Assembly: GCA_018897105.1 (NCBI GenBank)
Contig: JAHILF010000144.1
Location: forward strand, 1 to 33,441
DNA: 33,441 nucleotides
Reading direction: 5' to 3'
From: Pseudomonadota bacterium
Lineage (GTDB): Bacteria; Desulfobacterota; Desulfobulbia; Desulfobulbales; SURF-16
Shown here: positions 13,721 through 21,632 of the stretch, one piece after another
Layout of the letters: each line of letters opens with the position of its first letter
How positions within the stretch are numbered: position 1 is the stretch's first letter
Made by a program: the position numbers and the translations under genes
The notes under the pieces: generated by a model
Told to the model about the DNA's origin: nothing
Databases searched by the model: none
Seen by the model: only the letters and a program-made list of their open reading frames with translations

Positions 13721-13799
13721 CGCGAACTTTCATACCTTGTTGTTCCCGCTTGCGGAAATGGCAGTTAGTCTGATAGCAAAAAGTTTAGGTTTTCCCTAT

Positions 13800-13829
13800 C
13801 CACCTAAACACCTACAGACTATTCAACCG
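13800..13829. repeat. 15-mer array C4 (2 units, inverted to C3)
   Basis: On the minus strand: CGGTTGAATAGTCTG then TAGGTGTTTAGGTGG, followed by a decayed third unit. The stop codon of the TviC-like epimerase (TGA, 13823-13825) lies inside the first unit. Confidence 0.78.
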
Positions 13830-14851
13830 AGTTGGCTCACATACCACTCAGCTGCCTGATCCAGTCCGTCTTTTACAGAATAGAGCGGCTCATAGCCTAA
13901 TAAGTTACTTGCCTTACTGATGTCAGCCAGGGAATGCCTTACATCCCCCGGCCGGAAATCACGATACGTAGGAGTTGTCGCCTTTATCTCCGGCAGGATG
14001 GCGTGTACGCGCTGTTGGATAAGATTAAACAACTCGTTCAAGGTTGTTCTTTCTCCGAAGGCGATGTTATAAACCTGATTCAAGGCTGCGGGATTGCTGG
14101 CTGTGGCGGCCAGCAGGTTTCCCTGTACGCAGTTGTCTATATAGCAAAAATCACGGCTTGTTTCCCCATCCCCATTAATAAAAAGGGCCTCACCCCGAAT
14201 GAGAGCCGAAAACCATTTCGGCATGACTGCGGCATAGGCGCCGTTGGGATCCTGACGCCTGCCGAAAATATTGAAATAGCGCAGACCGATGGTTTGAAAG
14301 CCGTAGGTTCTGGCAAAAACATCCGCATACAGCTCGTTAACATATTTAGTTACCGCATATGGGGATAGGGGTTTACCGATTGTATCTTCCACCTTGGGTA
14401 GATCCGGGTGATCCCCATAGGTCGAACTCGAAGCGGCATAGACAAAACGTTGCACCCGGGCATCACGCGCAGCCACCAACATATTAAGAAACCCGGTAAG
14501 ATTGTTCTCATTGGTAAGCAATGGGTCATCGATGGACCGGGGGACAGAACCGAGTGCAGCCTGATGAAGGACAAAATCAACCTGACCGCACACATCACGG
14601 CAGGTCGCCAGATCACGAATGTCACCCTGCACAAAAGAAAACCGTTGCCATTGTTTGTCACTGACAAGTTGCTGCACCTCATCAAAATTATGCTGAAAGC
14701 CGGTGGAAAAATTATCAAGCCCGACCACATGCTGATCAAGTTTTAAAAGGGTCTCAAGTAGATTGGAGCCGATAAAACCGGCCACCCCGGTCACCAGCCA
14801 GCGTCGCGGTGCTTGCCTTAATTCATTTTTCAGTTTTTCGTATTGGGTCAC
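13823..14851 (-). CDS. UDP-GlcNAc(A) 4-epimerase, TviC/WbpP type
   Basis: This 342-residue SDR epimerase has the N-terminal extension typical of WbpP/TviC before [13 protein letters not shown] (about 21-33). It also carries [26 protein letters not shown] (YxxxK) and [16 protein letters not shown]. This group interconverts UDP-GlcNAc with UDP-GalNAc, or UDP-GlcNAcA with UDP-GalNAcA. Together with the dehydrogenase upstream (15054-16337) it recreates the Vi-antigen / O6-antigen route to UDP-GalNAc-uronic acid. The start is GTG at 14851 with GAGAG upstream; there is no in-frame ATG nearby. The stop codon lies in array C4. Confidence 0.87.
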   Translation of the reverse strand: MTQYEKLKNELRQAPRRWLVTGVAGFIGSNLLETLLKLDQHVVGLDNFSTGFQHNFDEVQQLVSDKQWQRFSFVQGDIRDLATCRDVCGQVDFVLHQAALGSVPRSIDDPLLTNENNLTGFLNMLVAARDARVQRFVYAASSSTYGDHPDLPKVEDTIGKPLSPYAVTKYVNELYADVFARTYGFQTIGLRYFNIFGRRQDPNGAYAAVMPKWFSALIRGEALFINGDGETSRDFCYIDNCVQGNLLAATASNPAALNQVYNIAFGERTTLNELFNLIQQRVHAILPEIKATTPTYRDFRPGDVRHSLADISKASNLLGYEPLYSVKDGLDQAAEWYVSQLG

Positions 14852-14937
14852 GCATCACTCTCTTTATAAATTCGTTGCCAACATACAGTTGGTGCCTTGC
14901 ATTGTCATTCCTGGCCCTCAGCAAATCCTCTTTCGGG

Positions 14938-15010
14938 GTAGAAGCGGGCAATGCCCGCGATAGAATGACCCCAAAAGCCAATAAATCGCGGGCATGGCCA
15001 GCTTCTACTT
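14938..15010. repeat. REP-like palindrome, GTAGAAGCGGGC family, copy 2
   Basis: The left arm GTAGAAGCGGGCAATGCCCG and the right arm ATCGCGGGCATGGCC then GCTTCTAC are inverted repeats about 25 bp apart. It lies in the 200-bp gap between the TviB-like and TviC-like genes. No short tandem array is seen in this gap. Confidence 0.85.
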
Positions 15011-15053
15011 GATGGCATAACTTTTATCGCCCAGATTGAAGTTCCTTGGCAGA

Positions 15054-16337
15054 TTAAAGTCGCCAGAAATTCACACCACTCTGCCGCACTTCATTTACAT
15101 CAAGGACTGATTTGACATCAATCAAGCAACCGCCATCAACGAGTCGTCCGATGAAATCCTGTACCGGTCTTGCTAAATACTCTTTATGAGGTACGGCAAT
15201 AATCAAGGCCGCGAGATCTTGCATTTCCTCCAACTCAGAGGGTGTTACACCAAAGTAACGTTGCAGATCAGATCGATCAGCCCGGGGGTCATGGACAAGA
15301 GGTTTTATGCCAAAACTCTGCAACTCTTGAATAATATCAAAAACCTTAGAATTCCGCAAATCCGGACAATTCTCCTTAAAGGTCAGCCCCAAAATCCCCA
15401 CCCTGGCTTGCTGCAGATTAATCCCCCCCTCAAGCATGAGTTTTACCGTTTTCTCAGCGATAAATTTTCCCATGCCATCATTGATCCGGCGGCCGGCCAG
15501 AATTACCTGGGGATGATAACCGACGGTTTCCGCCTTATAGGTCAGATAATAGGGATCCACCCCGATACAGTGTCCTCCGACAAGCCCTGGCCTGAAAGGC
15601 AGAAAATTCCATTTTGTTCCTGCCGCCTTGAGAACATTCAAGGTATCGATCTCCAGGTGATCGAAGATAACGGCCAGCTCGTTCATCAGCGCAATGTTCA
15701 GATCACGCTGGGTATTTTCAATTACCTTCGCAGCCTCCGCCTCTTTAATGCTGCCGGCACGGTATATCCCTGCCTCAATAATGGCTCCGTAGACACCGGC
15801 TACCTTTTCAAGAGTTTCATCTGTGTCACCGGATACCACCTTGACAATCTTAGTCAAGGTGTGTTCTTTGTCCCCCGGGTTAATGCGCTCTGGAGAGTAG
15901 CCCACATAAAAATCCCGCTTCCACTGCATTCCCGACTCTCTCTCCAGAATCGGCACGCATACCTCTTCCGTTGTCCCGGGATAGACCGTGGACTCAAAGA
16001 CAACCACTGCGCCTTTTTTCATATTCTTCCCTACAATCACACTTGCCCCTTTCAAAGGAGAGAGATCAGGCTGCCGGGCATTATCAATGGGCGTGGGCAC
16101 TGCTACTACAATAAAATCCGCTTTAGCAATGGCGGCTGGATTACTGGTGAATGAAATCTGCGAAGCGGCGTGAAACCCCTCGGCTGAAACCTCACCGTTT
16201 GGATCAACCCCATTATTGTAGCTTTTTATGGCCTGCTCCTTGATGTCAAAACCAATGGTCGGGAAAAACTTGCCAAAAGTCACCGCCAGGGGCAGTCCAA
16301 CATAGCCCAGACCGACAACCGCAATAGTTGCTTCCAT
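15054..16337 (-). CDS. UDP-N-acetyl-hexosamine 6-dehydrogenase, TviB/WbpO type
   Basis: This 427-residue nucleotide-sugar dehydrogenase has the NAD motif GLGYVGLPLA (9-18), VVFESTVYPGTTEE and the catalytic Cys257 in GLVGGHCIGVDPYYLTYKA. That last segment separates the TviB/WbpO/CapL group from plain UDP-glucose dehydrogenases. It oxidises UDP-GlcNAc (or UDP-GalNAc) to the uronic acid. The ATG at 16337 has AGGAG eight bases upstream. It follows the GalE-like epimerase by 65 bp and precedes the TviC-like epimerase, so all three are probably cotranscribed. Confidence 0.9.
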   Translation of the reverse strand: MEATIAVVGLGYVGLPLAVTFGKFFPTIGFDIKEQAIKSYNNGVDPNGEVSAEGFHAASQISFTSNPAAIAKADFIVVAVPTPIDNARQPDLSPLKGASVIVGKNMKKGAVVVFESTVYPGTTEEVCVPILERESGMQWKRDFYVGYSPERINPGDKEHTLTKIVKVVSGDTDETLEKVAGVYGAIIEAGIYRAGSIKEAEAAKVIENTQRDLNIALMNELAVIFDHLEIDTLNVLKAAGTKWNFLPFRPGLVGGHCIGVDPYYLTYKAETVGYHPQVILAGRRINDGMGKFIAEKTVKLMLEGGINLQQARVGILGLTFKENCPDLRNSKVFDIIQELQSFGIKPLVHDPRADRSDLQRYFGVTPSELEEMQDLAALIIAVPHKEYLARPVQDFIGRLVDGGCLIDVKSVLDVNEVRQSGVNFWRL

Positions 16338-16402
16338 TCAATATACTCCTTTTATCTGCGCAGGCACAAAGGCCTGGGTGAGCACAAAAAATTGCTATAG
16401 GA

Positions 16403-17359
16403 TTATTTCTTCCCGAGTCTCCATGCAACTGTTTTTTCCAGCCCTTGGGACAATGAAAATTTTGGCGCAAAACCAAGTTCCTGTTTCGCCTTATCGCAGA
16501 GCAGGCAGCTTTTTGTCAGATCTCCCAATCGGGCGGCCCCTCGATTAAACTTCAGCAACTCCTCATTCAAATCAGGTTTTGCCTTTTTCATGGCAGCAAA
16601 TACCTCAGAAAAAAGATCTGCCGTATGTGTCTCTATTCCCGTCCCGATATTAAAAGCTCCGCCGTTGCCTTTGCCAAGGGCCAGAAGATTAGCCTGAACG
16701 ATATCGCCGACAAAGCAATAGTCCCTTGTCATTCCCCTCGGCTCATTGGGGTAATGATAGACACTGCTGGTTTGACCGGCCAGCAATCTATCCATAAAAA
16801 CCGCCACCACACCTGCTTCTCCATGGGGTATCTGCCTGGGACCGTAAACATTGGCATAGCGCAGGATGGTAAAATCCAAACCAAACTGATGCCTGTAAAA
16901 GGCGAGATACTGTTCCGAAACTGATTTGGTAATAGCATAAGGTGAGAGCGGTAAGGCCGGAGATTTTTCCGAGGTGGGGAACTCCTCTGCCTCACCGTAA
17001 ATCGCTCCCCCTGATGAGATAAATATGACCTTTTTAACTCCGTTTTCTTTTGCTGCCTCAAGCAGGTTAACAAAGCCTTTAACGTTGACGTCCGCATCAA
17101 AAAGTGGATTTTCCACTGAAGCCGGAACAGACATCTGGGCCGCGTGGTGATTGATCAAATCAAATTTTTCCTTTTCGCAAACCTTGACAACCTCTGCGGA
17201 ACGGATATCCATCAGGTAAAATTTTGCCTTTGGGTTAATATTTTCCCATTTCCCACTGAAAAGATTATCCATGATATAGACATCATGGCCGGCTTCCAGG
17301 TAGGCGTCAACTACATTTGAGCCGATAAATCCGGCGCCGCCTGTGACAAGAATTTTCAT
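16403..17359 (-). CDS. NAD-dependent sugar epimerase (GalE-like)
   Basis: This 318-residue SDR protein has TGGAGFIGSNVVD (6-18), ISSGGAIYG, the catalytic SPYAITK (YxxxK), RYANVYGPRQ and an RDYCFVGDI segment. It resembles UDP-glucose/UDP-GlcNAc 4-epimerases, but motifs alone do not fix the substrate. A UDP-hexose 4-epimerase fits the sugar-nucleotide block. The ATG at 17359 begins the first strand and has GGAGG about eleven bases upstream. It is followed directly by the TviB-like gene. Heptamer array B1 lies about 40 bp upstream of the start. Confidence 0.8.
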   Translation of the reverse strand: MKILVTGGAGFIGSNVVDAYLEAGHDVYIMDNLFSGKWENINPKAKFYLMDIRSAEVVKVCEKEKFDLINHHAAQMSVPASVENPLFDADVNVKGFVNLLEAAKENGVKKVIFISSGGAIYGEAEEFPTSEKSPALPLSPYAITKSVSEQYLAFYRHQFGLDFTILRYANVYGPRQIPHGEAGVVAVFMDRLLAGQTSSVYHYPNEPRGMTRDYCFVGDIVQANLLALGKGNGGAFNIGTGIETHTADLFSEVFAAMKKAKPDLNEELLKFNRGAARLGDLTKSCLLCDKAKQELGFAPKFSLSQGLEKTVAWRLGKK

Positions 17360-17396
17360 TATGTGGCACTCCTCCGTTTATTGAAACTGTGTTCAT

Positions 17397-17431
17397 ATTG
17401 CGGATTTGGGAATGCGGATTGCGGATTTATT
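17397..17431. repeat. Heptamer array B1 (ATTGCGG family, 5 units)
   Basis: ATTGCGG, ATTTGGG, AATGCGG, ATTGCGG and the decayed ATTTATT in strict 7-bp register. The complement (CCGCAAT and similar) equals the units of B2 and B3, so B1 is inverted relative to them. It lies upstream of the GalE-like gene. Confidence 0.85.
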
Positions 17432-17501
17432 GCATACCCAGGCTTTTTGCAAAATTTGTTAATTTGGATTCCCAACTGCCTTGAAAATCCATATCCTCAT
17501 C

Positions 17502-17536
17502 AATCCGCGATCCGAAATCCGCATTCCCAAATTATC
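17502..17536. repeat. Heptamer array B2 (AATCCGC family, 5 units)
   Basis: AATCCGC, GATCCGA, AATCCGC, ATTCCCA and AATTATC in register. It ends at the base adjacent to the stop codon of the four-helix-bundle gene. B1, 70 bp away, is inverted; B3, beyond the gene, is in the same orientation. Confidence 0.88.
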
Positions 17537-17890
17537 TCATTTATTGCTTTTGCAGGTTTTTATTGAAGCAACGACAATAGCAATGAGTTCATTGTTTTCC
17601 TGCATAACCGATAACAATTGATCTTTGCTGAAAATTTCCATTTCACATAGAAGTTCAAGCCAGAACAGCGTCTCATCAGCCTCTTCTTCAACAATCCCCA
17701 TTTTTGAGATAAATTCCGCGAGAGAGCGAGTTCGACATGCTGCACGATAATTGGCTGCTACAGATGTTCCAGATCGAAAAATCTGATTCCCTATTAATCT
17801 CGCTTCTCTGGTTTCAGGCAGATTACGGCATAGTTTGATAATTCTTTTGGCAAACTCCTTGGTTCGCTCTTTCATCTCCTGCTGATTCAT
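17537..17890 (-). CDS. Four-helix-bundle protein (23S rRNA IVS / Avd-like family)
   Basis: This 117-residue, wholly helical protein matches the short four-helix-bundle family. It has an N-terminal helix RTKEFAKRIIKLC, then GNQIFRSGTSVAANYRAA, a third helix with EADETLFWLELL and a closing helix. Members are found inside 23S rRNA intervening sequences and, as Avd, in diversity-generating retroelements; most stand-alone copies have no known function. This one is of the RSGTSVAANYRA subtype, unlike the IAEGKGR subtype decayed at 2991. The ATG at 17890 is preferred to GTG at 17896; neither has a good ribosome site. It sits between glmS and an epimerase gene, framed exactly by heptamer arrays B2 and B3, which suggests an inserted cassette rather than an original operon member. 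Confidence 0.8.
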   Translation of the reverse strand: MNQQEMKERTKEFAKRIIKLCRNLPETREARLIGNQIFRSGTSVAANYRAACRTRSLAEFISKMGIVEEEADETLFWLELLCEMEIFSKDQLLSVMQENNELIAIVVASIKTCKSNK

Positions 17891-17899
17891 AACCACATC

Positions 17900-17934
17900 A
17901 ATCCCAAATCCGCATTCCGCAATCCCAAATCACT
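17900..17934. repeat. Heptamer array B3 (AATCCCA/AATCCGC, 5 units)
   Basis: AATCCCA, AATCCGC, ATTCCGC, AATCCCA and AATCACT in perfect register. The glmS stop codon (TGA, 17930-17932) lies in the last unit, and the four-helix-bundle start is 10 bp from the first. Confidence 0.9.
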
Positions 17935-19765
17935 CCACGGTAACGCTCTTTGCCAGATTTCTCGGCTGATCCACATCGCAACCACGAAGGTTAGCAATCA
18001 GATAGGAAAGAAGTTGCAAGGGGATGACATAGAGCAAAGGCGTGAGGTCTTCATGGACATCAGGCAGGCCGATCACAAACTCACTGAGTTGGGCAAGACG
18101 CGCATCAGAGGCACTTCCCACCAGGATCATTCTGCCATGCCGGGCCTTCACCTCCTCCACATTTGAAATGAGCTTGCCATAAACACTATCCTTCGGCGCC
18201 AGGGCAAGAACCGGCATATCCCGGTCAATCAGGGCAATTGGGCCATGTTTCAGCTCTCCGGCGGCATATCCTTCTGCATGGATATATGAAATCTCTTTAA
18301 GCTTTAATGCCCCTTCCAGCGCGATGGGAAAGTTGGCGCCCCTGCCGAGATAAAGAAAATCTCGACTGCGGGAAAATTCTTCGGCAATGGTATTTAATTC
18401 TTCTTGCAGACGCGGCAGTTCATTTTCAATAATCCCTGGAAGTTCAATCAATTGTTTGCCAAGCTCTCTCGCCTTTTCCGGCAAAACGGTTCCCCGAACT
18501 TGCCCCAGGAAAAGGGTCAGTAAAAAAAGGGCGGTTAATTGACTTGTAAAGGCCTTGGTGGAGGCCACGCCAATTTCCGGACCTGCGTGGGTATAAATCG
18601 TCCCGTCAGCTTCGCGGGTGATCGTGCTGCCCACCACATTGCAGATGGCAATAACCTTAGAGCCAAGTTTCTTAGCCAGACGAAGCCCGGCCAAGGTATC
18701 GGCGGTTTCACCTGACTGGGAAATAGGGATGACGATCACATCCGGTCCCAATAATAAACGCCTGTAACGAAATTCCGAGGCAATATCCACCTCTACGGGC
18801 AGTCCAACCCACTTCTCCAGCCAATATTTCGCTACCAGGGCAGCATGCCAGGAAGTACCGCATGCCACCAGGGAGATACGGCCAATCGAACAGAGTTCTT
18901 CTTTGCTCAGGCCAATTTCCGGCAATTTTACCTCGCCTGTTTCCGGATCAAGCCTGCCCCGGAAGGTATCCAAGATGGATTGAGGCTGTTCATAGATTTC
19001 CTTGAGCATGAAATGCCGGTAACCTGATTTTTCCGCCATGCCGGCATTCCAGTCAATATGCTGCACGACCTTTTCCACCGGCTTTCCATCATCAAGGCGG
19101 GAAATTTGCACTGTATGCCCCTGCAGAACTGCCATCTCCCCGTCGTCAAGGAAGATAACATCCCGGGTGAAGGGCAGAAGTGCCGGAATGTCAGATGCCA
19201 TGAATGATCCACCTTCATGCACACCCAGCACAAGAGGACTCTGATAGCGAGCAGCCACAAGTCGATCAGGCTGTTTAAGCCACATTACTCCCAGGGCAAA
19301 TGACCCTTCCACCTCTTTTAAGGCTTCCCGTACCGCTTTGACCAAATCCTCACGGAGATGTTCTTCGATCAGATGGGCCAGCACCTCTGTGTCGGTTTGA
19401 GAGGTAAAGACATGGCCCTGGGCAATGAGCTTTTCCCGCAGCGTCTGAAAATTCTCGATGATGCCGTTATGAACCACCACCAACTCGCCACTGCAATCGC
19501 TATGGGGATGGGCATTGGCTTCAGAGGGAGGTCCATGGGTCGCCCAGCGAGTATGACCAAGTCCGACAGTGCTGTCAGTGAGCACCTTATCCATCACCTC
19601 TTCCAGATTTACCAGCTTACCTTCACTGCGATATTTATGCAGTCTGCCATCCTGCAGGTAAACAAGCCCGGCTGAATCATACCCCCGGTATTCAAGCCTT
19701 TTCAAGCCTTCGAGAAGAATAGGCACCACCCGCCGCTGCCCGATATAGCCAACTATGCCGCACAT
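17930..19765 (-). CDS. glmS: Glutamine-fructose-6-phosphate aminotransferase
   Basis: This 611-residue enzyme makes glucosamine-6-phosphate from fructose-6-phosphate and glutamine, the first step to UDP-GlcNAc. The N-terminal glutaminase domain starts MCGIVGYIG with nucleophile Cys2, followed by GHTRWATHG and HNGIIEN. Two SIS sugar-isomerase domains follow (SQSGETADT; GRGANFPIALEGALKLKE). The C-terminus is the usual AKSVTVE. Placed at the head of the sugar-nucleotide genes, it probably boosts UDP-GlcNAc for the polysaccharide; whether the genome has a second housekeeping copy cannot be seen. The stop codon overlaps array B3. Upstream (19766-20237) are nonamer arrays and a REP element, and no clear promoter. 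Confidence 0.96.
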   Translation of the reverse strand: MCGIVGYIGQRRVVPILLEGLKRLEYRGYDSAGLVYLQDGRLHKYRSEGKLVNLEEVMDKVLTDSTVGLGHTRWATHGPPSEANAHPHSDCSGELVVVHNGIIENFQTLREKLIAQGHVFTSQTDTEVLAHLIEEHLREDLVKAVREALKEVEGSFALGVMWLKQPDRLVAARYQSPLVLGVHEGGSFMASDIPALLPFTRDVIFLDDGEMAVLQGHTVQISRLDDGKPVEKVVQHIDWNAGMAEKSGYRHFMLKEIYEQPQSILDTFRGRLDPETGEVKLPEIGLSKEELCSIGRISLVACGTSWHAALVAKYWLEKWVGLPVEVDIASEFRYRRLLLGPDVIVIPISQSGETADTLAGLRLAKKLGSKVIAICNVVGSTITREADGTIYTHAGPEIGVASTKAFTSQLTALFLLTLFLGQVRGTVLPEKARELGKQLIELPGIIENELPRLQEELNTIAEEFSRSRDFLYLGRGANFPIALEGALKLKEISYIHAEGYAAGELKHGPIALIDRDMPVLALAPKDSVYGKLISNVEEVKARHGRMILVGSASDARLAQLSEFVIGLPDVHEDLTPLLYVIPLQLLSYLIANLRGCDVDQPRNLAKSVTVE

Positions 19766-19877
19766 AAAAACCTCATACTTTTGAGTTGAAATGCCTGACG
19801 TACAGAACTCATGATCTCGTAACGTAATTTCAATAAGTTATGCCACCGCCTGGGATTCTGCACTGCTACCAGTTATT

Positions 19878-19922
19878 AAGTGCCTAAAATACTTAAAGTA
19901 CTTAGAGTGCCTTAAGTTAAAG
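19878..19922. repeat. Nonamer array D1 (AAGTGCCTA family, 5 units)
   Basis: Five 9-bp units in register: AAGTGCCTA, AAATACTTA, AAGTACTTA, GAGTGCCTT and AAGTTAAAG. It lies about 110 bp upstream of glmS. A near-copy of its first 42 bp with about five differences occurs in reverse orientation at 29589-29633. Confidence 0.85.
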
Positions 19923-19943
19923 GTGTTATCTGATCAGAAAGTA

Positions 19944-19970
19944 CCGCAACTTCAAGTACTTTAGGGACTC
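19944..19970. repeat. Nonamer array D2 (3 units, inverted to D1)
   Basis: On the minus strand: GAGTCCCTA, AAGTACTTG and AAGTTGCGG. It opposes D1 across 21 bp. Confidence 0.75.
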
Positions 19971-20021
19971 TTCGCGAACTACAATTCGAGTATCACGGCA
20001 AAATATACCGAAGTCATGTTG

Positions 20022-20039
20022 TCTAAAGTTAAGGGACTT
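20022..20039. repeat. Nonamer pair D3 (2 units)
   Basis: On the minus strand: AAGTCCCTT and AACTTTAGA. A short, degenerate member of the AAGTGCCTA family in the gap between glmS and the sugar transferase. Confidence 0.5.
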
Positions 20040-20107
20040 TGTCTGATCAATAAACCTTTATCTTTATATTATGAAAGTCCTTCCCGTTGCCTTGCATGTC
20101 ATTTTGA

Positions 20108-20183
20108 GGTAGGAGCGGGCCATGCCCGCGACCTTTTAGCATTGCTAAAAACACCGCTATCGCGGGCATGGCCCGCTCCTACC
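20108..20183. repeat. REP-like palindrome, GTAGGAGCGGGC family, copy 3
   Basis: A near-perfect inverted repeat. The left arm GTAGGAGCGGGCCATGCCCG and its complement at the right enclose a smaller palindrome, TTTTAGCATTGCTAAAA. It lies between nonamer arrays D3 and D5, as copy 1 lies between C3 and C4. Confidence 0.9.
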
Positions 20184-20209
20184 CTGCTGTGGTTAGCATC
20201 TTCTCCGCA

Positions 20210-20236
20210 GTTCAACTTTAGGCATTTTAGGAACTT
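20210..20236. repeat. Nonamer array D5 (3 units)
   Basis: On the minus strand: AAGTTCCTA, AAATGCCTA and AAGTTGAAC. It ends 1 bp from the stop codon of the sugar transferase (20238-20240). Confidence 0.75.
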
Positions 20237-20237
20237 T

Positions 20238-21626
20238 TCATCTTGCACCCTTCTGAAACAAGACAATCTTGATGGTTTGAAAAATGATCCACAGATCCAT
20301 CCGCAGAGACAAATTTTTTATATAATAGAGATCATACTCAAGTTTGCGCAAGGCATCCTCTTCGGAGGCGCCATAAGGGTAACACACCTGAGCCCAGCCG
20401 GTTATGCCCGGCTTGACGATATGCCGCAGTGCGTAATAGGGTATTGTCCTGGTGAGTTGCTCGACAAATACCGGTCTCTCCGGCCGTGGCCCGACAAAAC
20501 TCATCTCACCCTTTAAAACATCCCACATCTGAGGAATTTCGTCAATTCGCGCCTTGCGCATAAAATTGCCATACCGGGTCACTCTTGTGTCATTTTCCAT
20601 GGCCCACACGGGTCCATCCTTTTCCGCATCGCTGCGCATGGAGCGAAATTTCACCACCTTAAATACCTTTCCATTCTCACCCACCCTTTCCTGTTTATAA
20701 AAAACCGTCCCAGGCGATTCCAGCTTGATAATCAAGGCGCTGAGCAAGGTAACGGGCAACGAAAGAGTCAACCCGACAAAGGAAAGCACAATATCAAGAA
20801 ATCTTTTACTAAAGATTGCCCAGCGGTTTATCTTAAATCCGGATGAATAGATAAGCCAGGAAGGATTAACATTCTCAACCAGAATTTTTCCGGTAAGTCC
20901 TTCATAAAAGGTGACGCCGTTTTCGATTGTCACGCCCTGCAACTTGCACTGCAGCAAATCCTGCACCGGCGTCTTCCCTCGAGCGTCGTCCAGAGCAACA
21001 ACAACTTTTTCCACCTTGTGCGTCCGGCACAATAAAGGAAGTTGTCCCGTTTCGGGAACCAGCGGAATATACTCGGGCACTGGGCATGCCGGATCGCGCT
21101 GCTGCCCGACAAAACTGACGATTTTATAACCTGAATCACGTTTCCCTTCAATTTCAGCGGCAATCCTTGATGCGAGCTTCCCCGCCCCCAGAATGACAAC
21201 AGGCTGAACAAACATCTTTCTGTCGAGCGCCTTATTATAAATAAAACGCCACAATAGAATACTGGTACAGATGGCTCCATAGCCCGTCCAGAAAACCCGG
21301 GACGAAATCATAATAAGCGGGAAAAAATAATAGACAAAAGCCAAGACAACGCAACCTACACCAAAGGCCTGCATCACCCGGGCAACCACTTCACCCCCAG
21401 AGACTTGTCCGCCCAAGTCATAGAGATCGAAAAAATAGAGGGAGAATTGAAAAATCAAGGTGACAATTAAAGCTCTTAACCCGTAGAGGAAGACAGCTTC
21501 ACAGTAAAGTTGGGAGCCCTTAAAAATGAAATAGACGCTATTAACCGCCAGAAATATAATCAGGCCTTCACCCAGAAAAAAAAATATATTTCTGGCCGGG
21601 TAATATTTTTTCAGGATAAACGGCAT
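20238..21626 (-). CDS. Initiating phosphoglycosyl transferase (exosortase-type EPS)
   Basis: This 462-residue polyprenyl-phosphate sugar transferase has four N-terminal membrane helices (within about 15-150) and a Rossmann-like middle domain starting VVILGAGKLASRIA. Its C-terminal catalytic domain contains RFLDIVLSFVGL, KFRSM and GEMSFVGPRPE. It starts polysaccharide repeat synthesis by moving a sugar-1-phosphate onto undecaprenyl phosphate at the inner membrane. The architecture and the adjacent kinase and chain-length genes match the exosortase-linked EpsB-type group. The ATG at 21626 is 6 bp after the tyrosine kinase stop, so the two are coupled. Array D5 abuts its stop codon. It is the only enzyme in the window that transfers sugar. 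Confidence 0.9.
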   Translation of the reverse strand: MPFILKKYYPARNIFFFLGEGLIIFLAVNSVYFIFKGSQLYCEAVFLYGLRALIVTLIFQFSLYFFDLYDLGGQVSGGEVVARVMQAFGVGCVVLAFVYYFFPLIMISSRVFWTGYGAICTSILLWRFIYNKALDRKMFVQPVVILGAGKLASRIAAEIEGKRDSGYKIVSFVGQQRDPACPVPEYIPLVPETGQLPLLCRTHKVEKVVVALDDARGKTPVQDLLQCKLQGVTIENGVTFYEGLTGKILVENVNPSWLIYSSGFKINRWAIFSKRFLDIVLSFVGLTLSLPVTLLSALIIKLESPGTVFYKQERVGENGKVFKVVKFRSMRSDAEKDGPVWAMENDTRVTRYGNFMRKARIDEIPQMWDVLKGEMSFVGPRPERPVFVEQLTRTIPYYALRHIVKPGITGWAQVCYPYGASEEDALRKLEYDLYYIKNLSLRMDLWIIFQTIKIVLFQKGAR

Positions 21627-21632
21627 GGTATA

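Noticed and set aside
15186-16154. 322-codon plus-strand open frame
   Set aside because: It lies wholly antisense to the well-supported TviB/WbpO-type dehydrogenase and has no recognisable domain.
17434-17500. Short minus-strand frame reading MDFQGSWESKLTNFAK between arrays B1 and B2
   Set aside because: It has about 21 codons and no ribosome binding site, and I recognise no family. It could be another cargo remnant but cannot be supported.
19840-19865. TGGCAT sequence upstream of glmS as a sigma-54 promoter
   Set aside because: The minus strand has TGGCATAACTTATTGA, lacking the invariant GC at -12.
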